DNA of 64,000 bases from Acidobacteriota bacterium (GTDB lineage Bacteria > Acidobacteriota > Thermoanaerobaculia > Multivoradales > SZUA-115). This document shows, piece after piece, positions 17,508 through 26,312 of the stretch (positions within the stretch are counted from its first letter, which is position 1; each line of letters opens with the position of its first letter). A program made the translations under genes and the position numbers. The DNA is taken from NCBI GenBank assembly GCA_024277255.1, contig JAJRVQ010000024.1, forward strand, positions 1 through 64,000. The letters are read 5' to 3'. The notes below the pieces were generated by a model, which was given only the letters and a program-made list of their open reading frames with translations, was not told where the DNA came from and searched no databases.

Positions 17508-18573
17508 CGAGCAAGCCGCTGTAGCGCTCGATCTGAGCGAGTGAGAGTTGGCGTACGTCTCCCCCGACGGCGTGCAAACGATGCCATTCGACCACCCACT
17601 CGAGGGCCTGATCGAGGGCGAGTCGCGGACGCCAGCCGAGCCGCGAACGGGCGCGGCTCGAGTCCAACTTGAGGTACCCCGCCTCATGCGGGTGCGGCGC
17701 AGAATCGGCGACCCAGGTGGGTGCCCCCGGCCACAGAGAGTGCAACTTCTCCACCACCCATTCCACTGTTCGCGCGCCGTCCTCGTCAGGGCCGAAGTTC
17801 CAGCTCGTGGCCAGGCTGGCGCCGGCCGTGCCGCACAGCTGCTGCCCCAGAGTCAGATAGCCGCTGAGCGGCTCCAGCACATGCTGCCACGGGCGGACCG
17901 CCAAAGGGGAGCGGAGCTCGACCGCCCTGGCCTCCTGGAGCGCTAGCAGGAGGTCCGGAAGCAGCCGATCCTCGCCCCAATCTCCACCGCCGAGGACGTT
18001 GCCCGCACGGGCTGTAGCCAGGCGCGGTGAGCCGGCTTCCTGCGGGTTGAAGAACGAAGCGCGGTAGGCGGCGCAGATCAATTCGGCGCAGGCCTTGCTG
18101 GCGGCGTAGGGATCTCGCCCGCCCAACTCGTCGCTCTCGCGATATCCCCAATCCCATTCGCGGTTCTCATAGCACTTGTCGGTGGTCACCACCACGATGG
18201 CTTCCAGCTCGGCGCAGGGGCGCAGGGCTTCGAGCAGACGGGCCGTTCCCAGGGCGTTGGTTTCGAAGGTCTCCAAGGGGAACCGGTAGCCGCGACGCAC
18301 CAGCGACTGGGCCGCGAGATGAAAGACCACCTGCGGCCGGCTGCGCTCGACAGCCGCCTCCAGCTGCTCAATGTTGGCCAGGTCGCCGCGCAGGTCGACT
18401 ACCCCTTGCGCAACCCCCGCCGCGGTGAACAGGTTGGGGGTGGTGGGCGGTTGCAGAGCGTAGCCGTAGACCTCGGCCCCCAGCGACTGGAGCCAGAGAG
18501 AGAGCCAGCTTCCCTTGAAACCGGTATGACCGGTGACCAGCACCCTCTTGTCTTGCCAAAATGCGGTGTCCAT
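17497..18573 (-). CDS. rfbG: CDP-glucose 4,6-dehydratase
   Basis: A 358-residue short-chain dehydrogenase (extended SDR). It converts CDP-glucose to CDP-4-keto-6-deoxyglucose, the precursor of 3,6-dideoxyhexoses and related sugars in O-antigens. NAD-binding motif VLVTGHTGFKGSWLSLWLQS is typical of this enzyme (G-x-x-G-F-K-G). VTTDKCYENREW and the active-site YAASK (DPYAASKACAE) follow. The length matches the family. The usual partners, CDP-glucose pyrophosphorylase (rfbF) and the rfbH dehydratase, are not in the window. The next gene, overlapping by 11 nt, is the flippase. Confidence 0.93.
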   Translation of the reverse strand: MDTAFWQDKRVLVTGHTGFKGSWLSLWLQSLGAEVYGYALQPPTTPNLFTAAGVAQGVVDLRGDLANIEQLEAAVERSRPQVVFHLAAQSLVRRGYRFPLETFETNALGTARLLEALRPCAELEAIVVVTTDKCYENREWDWGYRESDELGGRDPYAASKACAELICAAYRASFFNPQEAGSPRLATARAGNVLGGGDWGEDRLLPDLLLALQEARAVELRSPLAVRPWQHVLEPLSGYLTLGQQLCGTAGASLATSWNFGPDEDGARTVEWVVEKLHSLWPGAPTWVADSAPHPHEAGYLKLDSSRARSRLGWRPRLALDQALEWVVEWHRLHAVGGDVRQLSLAQIERYSGLLDER

Positions 18574-18750
18574 CCGTGTGATGCCTCTCCAATCGAATAC
18601 CCGGCTTACGAGCGGAAATCTGAGCCGGAACTGCCGCAGCTTAGCAGCCAGCGGTCAGGCCAGCGAGCAGACCGGCGGAAGCCTGGCCGCCACGGCAATG
18701 CTGTGCGATCTGGTATGGTTTCGCCGCTCCCAACCTCTGCTCGACCCGCG

Positions 18751-19449
18751 ATGAAATCTCTTCCCGACAAGATCTACCGTCGGCTGCTGCGCCCACTGGA
18801 TGCGCTCTATTACCGCTTCTTCGCTGGCAGCGACTCTGCATTGAGCCGGCGGCTGGCCGCCGGGGTGCTCGCCCGCGAGCAACGCAGCGGACGCGGAGAC
18901 GTACCGCAGTCGCAGGCGCAATGGGATGAGCAGTACGGCGGTGGAGAGTGGGATTTCCTGGCCCAGCTCAGTGAACTGCCGCGCTACGCGGTGATCGCGG
19001 GCTTCTTGCGGGGTCTGGCCCACGGCGGCGCGATCCTCGATGTCGGCTGTGGCGAAGGCATTCTCTTGCGCCACCTGGATGAGGGGCAATGGAGTCGCTA
19101 CCTGGGGATCGATCTCTCCACTTCGGCTATCGACCGCGGCAAAGCATCGGCTCCTCAGGGTGCCCTCTTCGAGGTGGCCGATGCAGAGGAGTTCCAGCCG
19201 GCGGAGCTGTTCGACGCCGTGGTCCTCAACGAGTGTCTCTACTACTTCCATCAGCCGGTCGCCGCGGCGCGGCGCTATTACCAGGCACTGAAGCCGGGAG
19301 GTGCCATGGTCCTGTCCATTTTCAGCGGTCGCCGCAGCCGGGCGATCGTGCGCCAGCTGGAGCAAGAGTTCCCGCCCCAGGAGGCCTTCGAAATCCGCAC
19401 TTTGCGCGGCAGGTGGATGATCTCGCTCTACCTCTCGAATCCGCGGTGA
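18751..19449 (+). CDS. Class I SAM-dependent methyltransferase
   Basis: A 232-residue enzyme with the Rossmann-type SAM-binding motif ILDVGCGEGILLRHL at about residues 95-109, an acidic motif near YLGIDLS, and VLNECLYYF in place of motif post-II. It resembles methyltransferases found in polysaccharide loci, but the acceptor is unknown. I chose the ATG at 18751; upstream sequence in this frame is antisense to rfbG and not coding. Transcription is divergent from rfbG. There is no Shine-Dalgarno sequence of note before the ATG. Confidence 0.83.
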   Translation: MKSLPDKIYRRLLRPLDALYYRFFAGSDSALSRRLAAGVLAREQRSGRGDVPQSQAQWDEQYGGGEWDFLAQLSELPRYAVIAGFLRGLAHGGAILDVGCGEGILLRHLDEGQWSRYLGIDLSTSAIDRGKASAPQGALFEVADAEEFQPAELFDAVVLNECLYYFHQPVAAARRYYQALKPGGAMVLSIFSGRRSRAIVRQLEQEFPPQEAFEIRTLRGRWMISLYLSNPR

Positions 19450-19480
19450 AACCTCTCACCAGGAGACCAAGGCACAAGAA

Positions 19481-20383
19481 CTACAGTGCCGAGACGCGGT
19501 GTTTGAGGCATCCGCGCAGCCGCCCCAGTCGCCAGGCTAGCTGGTGGATCCAGCGACTGCGCCGCCCCGGGATGAGCACCGTGGGGCAGCTCAGCAGCAA
19601 CTTCGCCCAACGGGCCAGGCCGGGCATCCACCCTAACCGAGGCATGCCTCGATCGCGGTAGGCCCGGTAGATCGCCACGTTGTGCTCACCGTAGGCCAGG
19701 GTCTGGCGGAAGATCCCATCGAGGCTCTGCCGGTAACGGATGTGGACCACGGCGTCGCCGGCAAAGACCAGCGGTGTTCCGGCCAATTGGATCCGCCAGC
19801 AGTAGTCGGTGTCCTCGAGCACCGACATCGTCTCGTCGAAGCCCCCCACCTGCCGGTGCAGGCTCCGTTTGACGCCTAACCCGCCACCGCCGGCATGGGG
19901 CAAGAAGGGCGGATAGGTGTACGGGTTGAGGCCCTCGGCTTGCGGGTTGCCGCGCGAGGCGGCGATTCTCGGTGGGTTCAAGCGCTCGATTTCATAGCGG
20001 CTGGCGACGAAGTCGTGGCTGGCCAGAGCGGTTCCCAAGGCGGCGACCCAGCCCGGCGCCACCACGTCATCGGCATCGCAGAAGAGCAGGCCCTCTCCTT
20101 CGGCCGCAGCCGCCCCCACGTTGCGCGCGTGGGCTTGGCCGCGCCGCTGAGAGGCATCCACCGCTCGCAAGCGCGGTAGACGCTGCGCGAAGAGCTCGAC
20201 CACCGCCAGCGAGCCGTCGCTCGATCCATTGTCGGCGACGATGACCTCCCACCAGCCGGGCCATTGCTGAACGGCGAGGGCCTCGAGTTGCTCACCGAGC
20301 GTCGCCTCCGCGTTGAGGCAAGGGATGATCACGCTCAGCCGCAACGGGGTGGCGGCGGCGTTCAAAGTAGCCGCCGCTGCCAC
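19481..20383 (-). CDS. Family 2 glycosyltransferase
   Basis: A 300-residue GT2 enzyme. Motifs in order: SVIIPCLNAEATLGEQLEAL, VADNGSSDGS (nucleotide binding), GLLFCDADDVVAPGWV (DxD metal site), and EDTDYCWRIQLAG, which corresponds to the E-D-x-D/catalytic base region. Such enzymes add sugars to surface glycans in the cytoplasm. Its GTG start at 20383 overlaps the end of the polysaccharide deacetylase gene by 22 nt, so the two are coupled. It converges on the methyltransferase gene. Confidence 0.88.
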   Translation of the reverse strand: MAAAATLNAAATPLRLSVIIPCLNAEATLGEQLEALAVQQWPGWWEVIVADNGSSDGSLAVVELFAQRLPRLRAVDASQRRGQAHARNVGAAAAEGEGLLFCDADDVVAPGWVAALGTALASHDFVASRYEIERLNPPRIAASRGNPQAEGLNPYTYPPFLPHAGGGGLGVKRSLHRQVGGFDETMSVLEDTDYCWRIQLAGTPLVFAGDAVVHIRYRQSLDGIFRQTLAYGEHNVAIYRAYRDRGMPRLGWMPGLARWAKLLLSCPTVLIPGRRSRWIHQLAWRLGRLRGCLKHRVSAL

Positions 20384-21102
20384 TCGAGATCACCGCGCCT
20401 GTACCAGTGCTGCTTGCGTGCCCGTCCGCGGGCGAGCAGTTCGGGGACGGTGATGAAAGAGAGCTTCTGCCGAGTCTCGCTCAGCAACTGTTCGACCGCC
20501 TCCAGGGTCGCGCCACGGTCGTTGTAGCGGCGATCCACCGTCGTGTAGAGGGCGTCGTGAAGTAGGACGATCGCCCCGGGGCGTAGCGCCGGGCGCAGCT
20601 TGGCGAGCAGGACCTCCGCTGGATGGTCCAGCCAATCATCTGCCACGGCGCTCCAGGCGACCACCCGATAACCCTGGCGGACGGCGGCCCACTGGGTGGC
20701 CGGTGTCTGATCTCCGTAGGGGGGGCGAAACAGGCCGCAATCGTGGCCGCCCAGCGCCTCCCTGCACCAGCGAATCTGCGCCCGCACCGCGCGCGGTCGC
20801 AAGAGCGGAAGCGATGGATGGTCCCACGAATGGTTGCCGATGGCATGGCCGGCCTCGGCCACCTCTTCGACCAGCTCAGGATGGTTCTGCGCCGCCTTGC
20901 CCACCATGAAGAAGGTGGCGTGCGCGTCGTGGCGGCGCAAGATCTCCAGCAGGCGAGGGGTCACCTCCGGATGCGGACCGTCGTCAAAGGTCAACGCCAC
21001 CACCGGCTCATCGGTGGCGACGTGGGTCAGCGTACCGTTCCAGGCGGCGCTCATCGTCAACAGGCGGCACGCCACGTCCTTGGTTTGCTGGGAGAGCGGC
21101 AT
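20362..21102 (-). CDS. Polysaccharide deacetylase (NodB homology, CE4)
   Basis: A 246-residue CE4 enzyme. TFDDGPHPEVTPRLLEIL carries motif 1 (catalytic base Asp plus metal Asp), NHSWDHPSL is motif 2 (metal His pair), RPPYGDQT motif 3, and IVLLHDALY motif 5. Such enzymes remove acetyl groups from GlcNAc in polysaccharide or peptidoglycan. I see no signal peptide with the ATG at 21102, so it may act on a cytoplasmic, lipid-linked intermediate; an upstream start at 21174 would not supply a clear signal peptide. AGGA lies about 10 nt before the chosen ATG. Confidence 0.9.
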   Translation of the reverse strand: MPLSQQTKDVACRLLTMSAAWNGTLTHVATDEPVVALTFDDGPHPEVTPRLLEILRRHDAHATFFMVGKAAQNHPELVEEVAEAGHAIGNHSWDHPSLPLLRPRAVRAQIRWCREALGGHDCGLFRPPYGDQTPATQWAAVRQGYRVVAWSAVADDWLDHPAEVLLAKLRPALRPGAIVLLHDALYTTVDRRYNDRGATLEAVEQLLSETRQKLSFITVPELLARGRARKQHWYRRGDLEWQRRLL

Positions 21103-21183
21103 CGTTGCGGCATCCTGTGGTGAAGCTTGTGCAGATCGGCTCGGGTGCCTCCATCCTACCAGCCTGCGGTACACTGGAGCGCG

Positions 21184-22965
21184 ATGAGGCCACTGCTGAG
21201 ATGGAGCCTACTGGGCCTCCTACTGGGTACTAATTTGCTGCTCGCCGCCTCGCTGGATCGCCGCGATTGGCCCGGTTTTCTCGGCGACGAGGCGACCTAC
21301 CTGATGCAGGCCGCGAGTCTGGCGCACGACTTCGATCTGCGCTACGAGCGCGGCGACTACGACCGCTTTGTCGCGACCTGGGGCCGACCTCCCGAGGGGC
21401 TCATCTTGCAGTCCAAGGATCAGGGCTCGTCGCTCACTTTCGGCAAGCCCTATTTCTATCCCCTGTTCGCCGCGCCCTTTGTGCGCTTGTGGCCGAGGCG
21501 CGGAGCCGCCATCGCCAACGCCCTGCTTCTCGCCTTGGTGGGCGTGATGGCCGCACTCGCTCTCGCCAGGCGGGTGGGGCCGGCGGCACCGCTGTGGGTG
21601 GCTACCTTCCTCTTTGCATCGGTCACCTTCGCCCACACTTTTTGGGCCCATGCCGACCTCTTCTTGATGTCTCTCACCGCGCTGGCGCTCTCTCTGGCCT
21701 ATGGCGGCCCGCGGGAAACGGTTGCCGAGCTACCCCAGGTCTTCGGCCAGCCGGACGCGCAGCCGCGACCCCGACGGTTCGCCCTGCGTTGGCTGCTCAT
21801 CGGCGCACTTCTCACCGTCGTCGCCTTCTCCCGGCCTTTCTATCTCGCCCTTCTCTTCGCCGTCTTTTTCGCCATTCCGCGAGGCCGGCGCAAAGTCGGC
21901 GCGCTGGCACTGTCCACCGGCGCCCTCCTGCTGGTGTTGGTCGTGGCGTTGTCCAACCAAGCGATGCGCGGCAGTTGGAGCAGCTACGGCGGTGAACGGC
22001 TCAGCTTCTATTCCTACACCGGCTTCCCCTTGGTCGAGTTACCGGCCGATGGTTGGAGCGAGGAGATAGCCAAGCGCACCGGCCCCGGCTCATGGATCAG
22101 GCCTGGAGCGACGCTGCCCTACGACCTGGAGCCGCGGCTGACCGCCTACAACTTCTTCTACTTCATGGTGGGACGCAATGTCGGCCTGCTGCCCTACTTC
22201 CTACCCATCGTGCTCGGACTCGCCGCCTTCCACAGGGGGGAGGGACGGGTGGCCTTGCTGGCCGCGGTGGCATTGGCCGTCGCCTGCTTCTTCTTCGTCC
22301 GACCTTTCAACTTCTACGGCGGCGGCGGTGCTCTGGCCAACCGCTACTTCTTGCCGCTCTACCCCGTTTTCTGGTTCCTCGCCGCCCAGCCGGTGCGCGG
22401 TATCTGGTTGCCGCTCGCAGCCGTGGCGGGAGTCTATCTCTGGCCACTATGGTCGGCACCCCAGAGCTACCCGCTGCGCCCCTCCGGCGGCTTCCGGTAT
22501 GTCAGCCGGTTCGCGCAACGGTGGCTCCCCTACGAGACGACGCAGAGTCACCTCAAACCCTCCGGCCAAGACGATGTCGAGCATCACGGTTTGTGGATCA
22601 AGCCTCTCTCCCCCGGAGCGGGCTCCACCACCGAGGGCACTCTTCTGCGCTTCACCGGCCGCTCCACGGGCGAACTGCTGGTGGGAAGTCCTCGCCCCCT
22701 CGCCGGCTTGACCCTCGATCTCGCACCCCCGGGCGCGGCGCAGATGCGCCTCGGCGGGGCTACGCTGCGCGCCACCACCCTGCTACCCAGCGGCGGCACC
22801 AGGTTCGACCTGAAACTCGGCCGGCCCACGGCTCGCCATCGCATGTGGTGGAGTGAGCACGACTACTACCTCTACCGCCTGCGCCTCGACTTCGCTGTCG
22901 CTGCCGCCGCTGCCGGCGTCAGCTTCACACTCGACCCGACCTTCGCCCCAGCAGATCAGCCGTGA
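21184..22965 (+). CDS. GT-C-type membrane glycosyltransferase-like protein (paralogue of 79-2334)
   Basis: A 593-residue multi-pass membrane protein. After helix 1 it has FLGDEATYLMQAASLAHDFD, matching the block of the 79-2334 gene and carrying the D-E pair typical of GT-C enzymes. GKPYFYPLFAAPFVRLW is another shared block. About ten hydrophobic helices follow, then a beta-rich C-terminal domain. The ATG at 21184 has GGAG five nt upstream and is preceded by an A/T-poor region containing TACACT. The stop overlaps the GTG of the next gene (GTGA), so it is cotranscribed with the O-antigen ligase. Substrate unknown. Confidence 0.82.
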   Translation: MRPLLRWSLLGLLLGTNLLLAASLDRRDWPGFLGDEATYLMQAASLAHDFDLRYERGDYDRFVATWGRPPEGLILQSKDQGSSLTFGKPYFYPLFAAPFVRLWPRRGAAIANALLLALVGVMAALALARRVGPAAPLWVATFLFASVTFAHTFWAHADLFLMSLTALALSLAYGGPRETVAELPQVFGQPDAQPRPRRFALRWLLIGALLTVVAFSRPFYLALLFAVFFAIPRGRRKVGALALSTGALLLVLVVALSNQAMRGSWSSYGGERLSFYSYTGFPLVELPADGWSEEIAKRTGPGSWIRPGATLPYDLEPRLTAYNFFYFMVGRNVGLLPYFLPIVLGLAAFHRGEGRVALLAAVALAVACFFFVRPFNFYGGGGALANRYFLPLYPVFWFLAAQPVRGIWLPLAAVAGVYLWPLWSAPQSYPLRPSGGFRYVSRFAQRWLPYETTQSHLKPSGQDDVEHHGLWIKPLSPGAGSTTEGTLLRFTGRSTGELLVGSPRPLAGLTLDLAPPGAAQMRLGGATLRATTLLPSGGTRFDLKLGRPTARHRMWWSEHDYYLYRLRLDFAVAAAAAGVSFTLDPTFAPADQP

Positions 22966-24161
22966 AGCGAGCGACACCACAGGTGGAGCCCGCCCGCCGA
23001 CCATCTTCCACTGCAGCCTATTGGCTGTTCGCTTCTCACCTCTGGCTGCTCTTCGGCATCGCGCTGTCCAACATCACCCTTGGCCTGGCGCTGCTCTCGG
23101 CTCCGTGGAGCCGCCAGCGCCGCCCACTGCCCGAGCCGGCAAGGCCGCTGTTGCTCGCTCTGGCCGCCTATGTCCTGCTGCTGGCCGCTTCGATCTTCTT
23201 CTCCTACGACCCGCGGACCAGCCTCGCCGGGTTCGGCGACCTATTCACCCTCGCCGCCGTACCGCTTGGCCTCATGCTCGTGCGCGGTCAACGGCAGGCG
23301 CGGCGCATCGTGGACTATCTGATCCTCATGTCGGTGGTCGTCGCCGCCCTCGGCTTGACCCAGTATCTGGCCGGTCTTGGGGACATGCACCATCGCATTC
23401 GTGGTCCGCTCTCGCACTACATGACCTTCGCCGGCATCTTGATGATGGCCAATCTTCTCTTGCTGGCGAGAATCCTCTACCGCCCCGCCGGCAGGCGGTT
23501 GCGGGCGGCGCAGGGTCTGGGGCTGGCGATCCTCACCGTGGCACTGCTGGGCAGCTATACGCGCAGTGCCTGGCTCGGAATGACCATCGGTGCCGCCATC
23601 CTGGTGGTGATGAGTTCCTGGCGTCGTTGGGTGGTTCTGCTTCCCGTCGTGCTCGCCGCCGCCGTGCTCCTCTCGGCACCGGTGCGCCAGCGCGTCGGCT
23701 CGATCGCGGACCTCAATGACCCGTCCAACTACGATCGAATCTGCATGGCCAAGGCGGGGTTGACGATGATCGCGGAGCGCCCCCTGTTCGGCATCGGCCC
23801 CAACTTGGTCGACGAGCGCTACCCCATCTACCGCCACCCGACCGCCCCTCGCTACTGGGTGCCTCACTTGCACAACAGTTTCATTCAACTCGCCGCCGAG
23901 CGCGGCCTGCCCGAGTTGCTGGCCTATGGGCTGATGATGGCGCTGAGCCTCGCTGCCAGCTGGCGGCGCTGGCGCGCCGAAGGTCGCCGGCAAAGTCCCC
24001 GTGCCGACCTGCTCCTCGGCTCCTTCGCCGGTCTCATCGCCTTCAACGTCGCCGGCCTCTTCGAGCACAATTGGGGCGACACCGAGGTTCAGCGGCTGGC
24101 GCTCTTCCTCTTGATCCTGCCCTTCATCAGCGACCAGGACGAGGCGACGGAGCGCGGATAG
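22962..24161 (+). CDS. O-antigen ligase/polymerase family protein
   Basis: A 399-residue membrane protein with about 10-12 helices and a periplasmic loop carrying HLHNSFIQLAAERGLPELLAYG, the Wzy_C hallmark with the conserved histidine. Family members either polymerise O-units (Wzy) or ligate glycans to lipid A core or to proteins (WaaL, PglL); which one cannot be told here. An earlier loop reads GSYTRSAWLG, also typical (conserved Arg). The GTG start at 22962 overlaps the upstream stop. It converges with lpxB with only three bases between the stop codons. Confidence 0.88.
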   Translation: MKRATPQVEPARRPSSTAAYWLFASHLWLLFGIALSNITLGLALLSAPWSRQRRPLPEPARPLLLALAAYVLLLAASIFFSYDPRTSLAGFGDLFTLAAVPLGLMLVRGQRQARRIVDYLILMSVVVAALGLTQYLAGLGDMHHRIRGPLSHYMTFAGILMMANLLLLARILYRPAGRRLRAAQGLGLAILTVALLGSYTRSAWLGMTIGAAILVVMSSWRRWVVLLPVVLAAAVLLSAPVRQRVGSIADLNDPSNYDRICMAKAGLTMIAERPLFGIGPNLVDERYPIYRHPTAPRYWVPHLHNSFIQLAAERGLPELLAYGLMMALSLAASWRRWRAEGRRQSPRADLLLGSFAGLIAFNVAGLFEHNWGDTEVQRLALFLLILPFISDQDEATERG

Positions 24162-24164
24162 AAC

Positions 24165-25289
24165 TCAGCTAGGACGCAGCATCGCCGCGATCTCATCCGC
24201 CGCTCGGCCGCTGGCGCCGCTATCGCCCAGGAGGTGGCGCAGCCGGCCCAGCTCTCGACGCATTTCGCCAATTCGGCCACCGTCGCTCAACAGCTTCACG
24301 ACTTCGCCGGCCACCCGCGTCGGATGGACATCCGCCTGGATCAACTCCGGCACCACCTGTTGATCGAGAACCAGGTTGACCAGCGAAAAACTGGGCAGCC
24401 TCACCAACAGCCGAGCCAATAGATAGCTCCAACCGGTCAGCCTGTAGACCACCACCATCGGCGTGGTGAGCAGCCCCAGTTCCAGCGTTGCGGTACCGGA
24501 GGCGCACAGCGCCAGATGCGCTTGGCTCAAGTGCTCGAAACGGTTCCCGGAAATGATCCGCACCGGCAGGCCAGCCAGCTCCACCGCCTCGGCCAGCAAG
24601 GAGCGAGGCACCGTCGGTGCGCGAATGAGTTCAACCGTGATTGGCAGTCGTCGAGCGATCTCGGCGACCGACTCGAGCATCGTAGGCAGCAAGGCTTGAA
24701 CCTCGCTGCGCCGTGACCCCGGTAGCAGGGCCAGAACGAACGGGCCCTGCTGAGCGTCCTCTCGATCCCAGACCTGCGAGAGCTGCGGCACCTCGTCGAC
24801 GAGAGGATGGCCGACGTGGACCGCCTCCACATCGTGGCCGCGATAGAAGTCGGCTTCGAACGGGAAGAGGACCAGCATCTTGTCGACCACCCGCGCGATG
24901 TCACGGACTCTGCGCCGGCGCCAAGCCCATACCTGCGGGCTGATGTAGTAGGCGACGCGGATGCCTCGCCGCTTCAATTGGCGGGCCAGCCGGAGGTTGA
25001 ACTCCGGAAAGTCGACCAGGATGGCCAACACCGGCTGGCGGCGATCGACCTCGGCCAACAACTGGTCGAAGATCTGCCGCGCACGGGAGAGGACCTTCAG
25101 CACCTCGGTGATCCCCACCACGGAGATCTCCGAGCTGTCGGCTAGCCGCTCGACACCCTGCGCCGCCATCTCCGAGCCGCCCAAGCCGAAAGGACGCAGG
25201 TCGGGCAGGCGCTGCCGCAACTCGCTGAGCAAACGAGCAGCGTGAAGGTCACCGGACGCTTCGCCGGCGACCACCAGGACCGTGGTCAT
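24165..25289 (-). CDS. lpxB: Lipid-A-disaccharide synthase
   Basis: A 374-residue GT19 enzyme that condenses UDP-2,3-diacyl-GlcN with lipid X to form the lipid A disaccharide at the inner membrane. Motifs: VVAGEASGDLHAARL at the N terminus, the conserved VDFPEFNLRLA, YISPQVWAWRRRR, ALLPGSRRSEVQALLP and ASGTATLELGL. The presence of lpxB shows an LPS-bearing outer membrane. The ATG at 25289 overlaps the stop of the small upstream gene by ATGA, and the usual MTTVLVVAGEASGD start agrees with the family. No other lpx genes are in the window. Confidence 0.95.
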   Translation of the reverse strand: MTTVLVVAGEASGDLHAARLLSELRQRLPDLRPFGLGGSEMAAQGVERLADSSEISVVGITEVLKVLSRARQIFDQLLAEVDRRQPVLAILVDFPEFNLRLARQLKRRGIRVAYYISPQVWAWRRRRVRDIARVVDKMLVLFPFEADFYRGHDVEAVHVGHPLVDEVPQLSQVWDREDAQQGPFVLALLPGSRRSEVQALLPTMLESVAEIARRLPITVELIRAPTVPRSLLAEAVELAGLPVRIISGNRFEHLSQAHLALCASGTATLELGLLTTPMVVVYRLTGWSYLLARLLVRLPSFSLVNLVLDQQVVPELIQADVHPTRVAGEVVKLLSDGGRIGEMRRELGRLRHLLGDSGASGRAADEIAAMLRPS

Positions 25290-25477
25290 GGGAAGGGAGC
25301 AGGAGGCTGGGCGGGAAACGGGTACATCAGCCAGGCGACCAGCAGTCCACCGAGGACCATCCCCAGAAAGACCTGCAGGAACAGCTTCACCTGCCCCCGG
25401 CGGGTCCGGCGCCACAGCAGGGCGAAGAAGAGACCCACCAAGAAGGCGTAGGCGACCATGAGAAGAAAGTGGCTCAC
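25286..25477 (-). CDS. Small single-pass/hairpin membrane protein
   Basis: A 63-residue protein starting at a GTG (25477), consisting of two hydrophobic helices (MVAYAFLVGLFFALLW and LQVFLGMVLGGLLVAWLMY) separated by a basic RRTRRGQ loop. It has no motif I recognise. It begins four nt after the stop of the DUF6677-like gene and overlaps the lpxB start by ATGA, so it is part of the same operon. The coupling to lpxB hints at an envelope role; that is inference. Confidence 0.6.
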   Translation of the reverse strand: MSHFLLMVAYAFLVGLFFALLWRRTRRGQVKLFLQVFLGMVLGGLLVAWLMYPFPAQPPAPFP

Positions 25478-25481
25478 CGCT

Positions 25482-25913
25482 TCACTTCTCCGCCGGCTGG
25501 GCTCGCACCCGGCCATGCGCAAGATCCCACGCATCGAGGATCAGCAGCACATTCATCAAGCCGGCGGTGACCAGGAAGGTAGTGCCGTATTCGAAGCCGG
25601 GCGAGGTCGTCAGCCCTTGATAGTGAATCACCTTGGCCAAGAGAAAGTAGGTCACTCCCATGGCCAGGGAGTCCACCAGGCCCAGCAAGCTCAAGGGGCT
25701 CAGGGGTTGGCTGCTAGCCCAGGTGGCCAGCCGGCCGTCGAGTTCACAACCGAGCCACAGGCAGGCCAGAAAGATGAGAAAGAAGCCGATCGCTCGGCGC
25801 CGATGTCCCAAGTACAGGTGGCCGCCCCCGGGAATCAGCCATGCCGAAACCGCGGCGATCCATGGATTCTTGCTCCGCGGTGAGCCACCGGCGGTTGTCT
25901 CTCTACGCGCCAT
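25482..25913 (-). CDS. Small membrane protein, TM2/DUF6677-like
   Basis: A 143-residue protein with four hydrophobic segments. The motif IPGGGHLYLGHRRRAIGF near residue 27 is the 'P-G-x-G-H-xYLG' pattern found in TM2-domain and DUF6677 proteins. No catalytic residue is evident. It lies between the HU/IHF gene and the small membrane protein upstream of lpxB, all on the minus strand, so it may be cotranscribed with lpxB. Function is unknown. Confidence 0.7.
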   Translation of the reverse strand: MARRETTAGGSPRSKNPWIAAVSAWLIPGGGHLYLGHRRRAIGFFLIFLACLWLGCELDGRLATWASSQPLSPLSLLGLVDSLAMGVTYFLLAKVIHYQGLTTSPGFEYGTTFLVTAGLMNVLLILDAWDLAHGRVRAQPAEK

Positions 25914-25940
25914 TATCCACCAACGAAGGAGTAATCAGCT

Positions 25941-26240
25941 TCAGTTCTTCGAGTTGAGAAGTTCCCGCAATTCCTTGCCGGGCTTGAAATAGGGAATCCT
26001 CTTCGGCGGAACATCGACCGGCTCACCCGTCTTCGGATTGCGACCAACCCGGGCGCCCCGACGACGGATTCGAAAGCTGCCGAATCCTCGCAGTTCGATC
26101 TTCTCTCCCGACTTCAGAGAGTGAACGATGCTGTCGAAGACAGTATTGACAATGATCTCAGCGTGCTTCTTGGTCAGTTGGGTGTTGCGAGCCACCTCTT
26201 CGACCAACTCGGCCTTCGTCATTCCGTCTCGTGTCGCCAA
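25941..26240 (-). CDS. HU/IHF-family DNA-binding protein, IhfB-like
   Basis: A 99-residue bacterial histone-like protein. MTKAELVEEVARNTQLTKKH is the dimerisation helix, KIELRGFGSFRIRRRGAR the beta hairpin core with the family's GFG-F motif, and GRNPKTGEPVDVPPKRIPYFKPG the DNA-binding arm with its intercalating Pro. MTKAEL at the start is like IhfB, and the gene follows rpsA as ihfB does in enterobacteria. The TTG at 26240 has a strong GGGAGGG five nt upstream; the conserved MTKAEL would favour the ATG at 26222. Both are possible. Confidence 0.93.
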   Translation of the reverse strand: MATRDGMTKAELVEEVARNTQLTKKHAEIIVNTVFDSIVHSLKSGEKIELRGFGSFRIRRRGARVGRNPKTGEPVDVPPKRIPYFKPGKELRELLNSKN

Positions 26241-26268
26241 CTCGCCCTCCCTAGACTAAAACCGTGCC

Positions 26269-26302
26269 GGCACGCCATCCGCGGTGCTACGAATGGCGTG
26301 CC
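26269..26302 (-). terminator. Hairpin between rpsA and the IHF-like gene
   Basis: Bases 26269-26278 pair perfectly with 26293-26302 (10 bp, 14-nt loop). On the minus strand a TTTT run follows about 7 nt beyond the stem. It would end or attenuate rpsA transcription before the IHF-like gene, which starts at 26240. Confidence 0.55.
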
Positions 26303-26312
26303 AATGGCCGTC

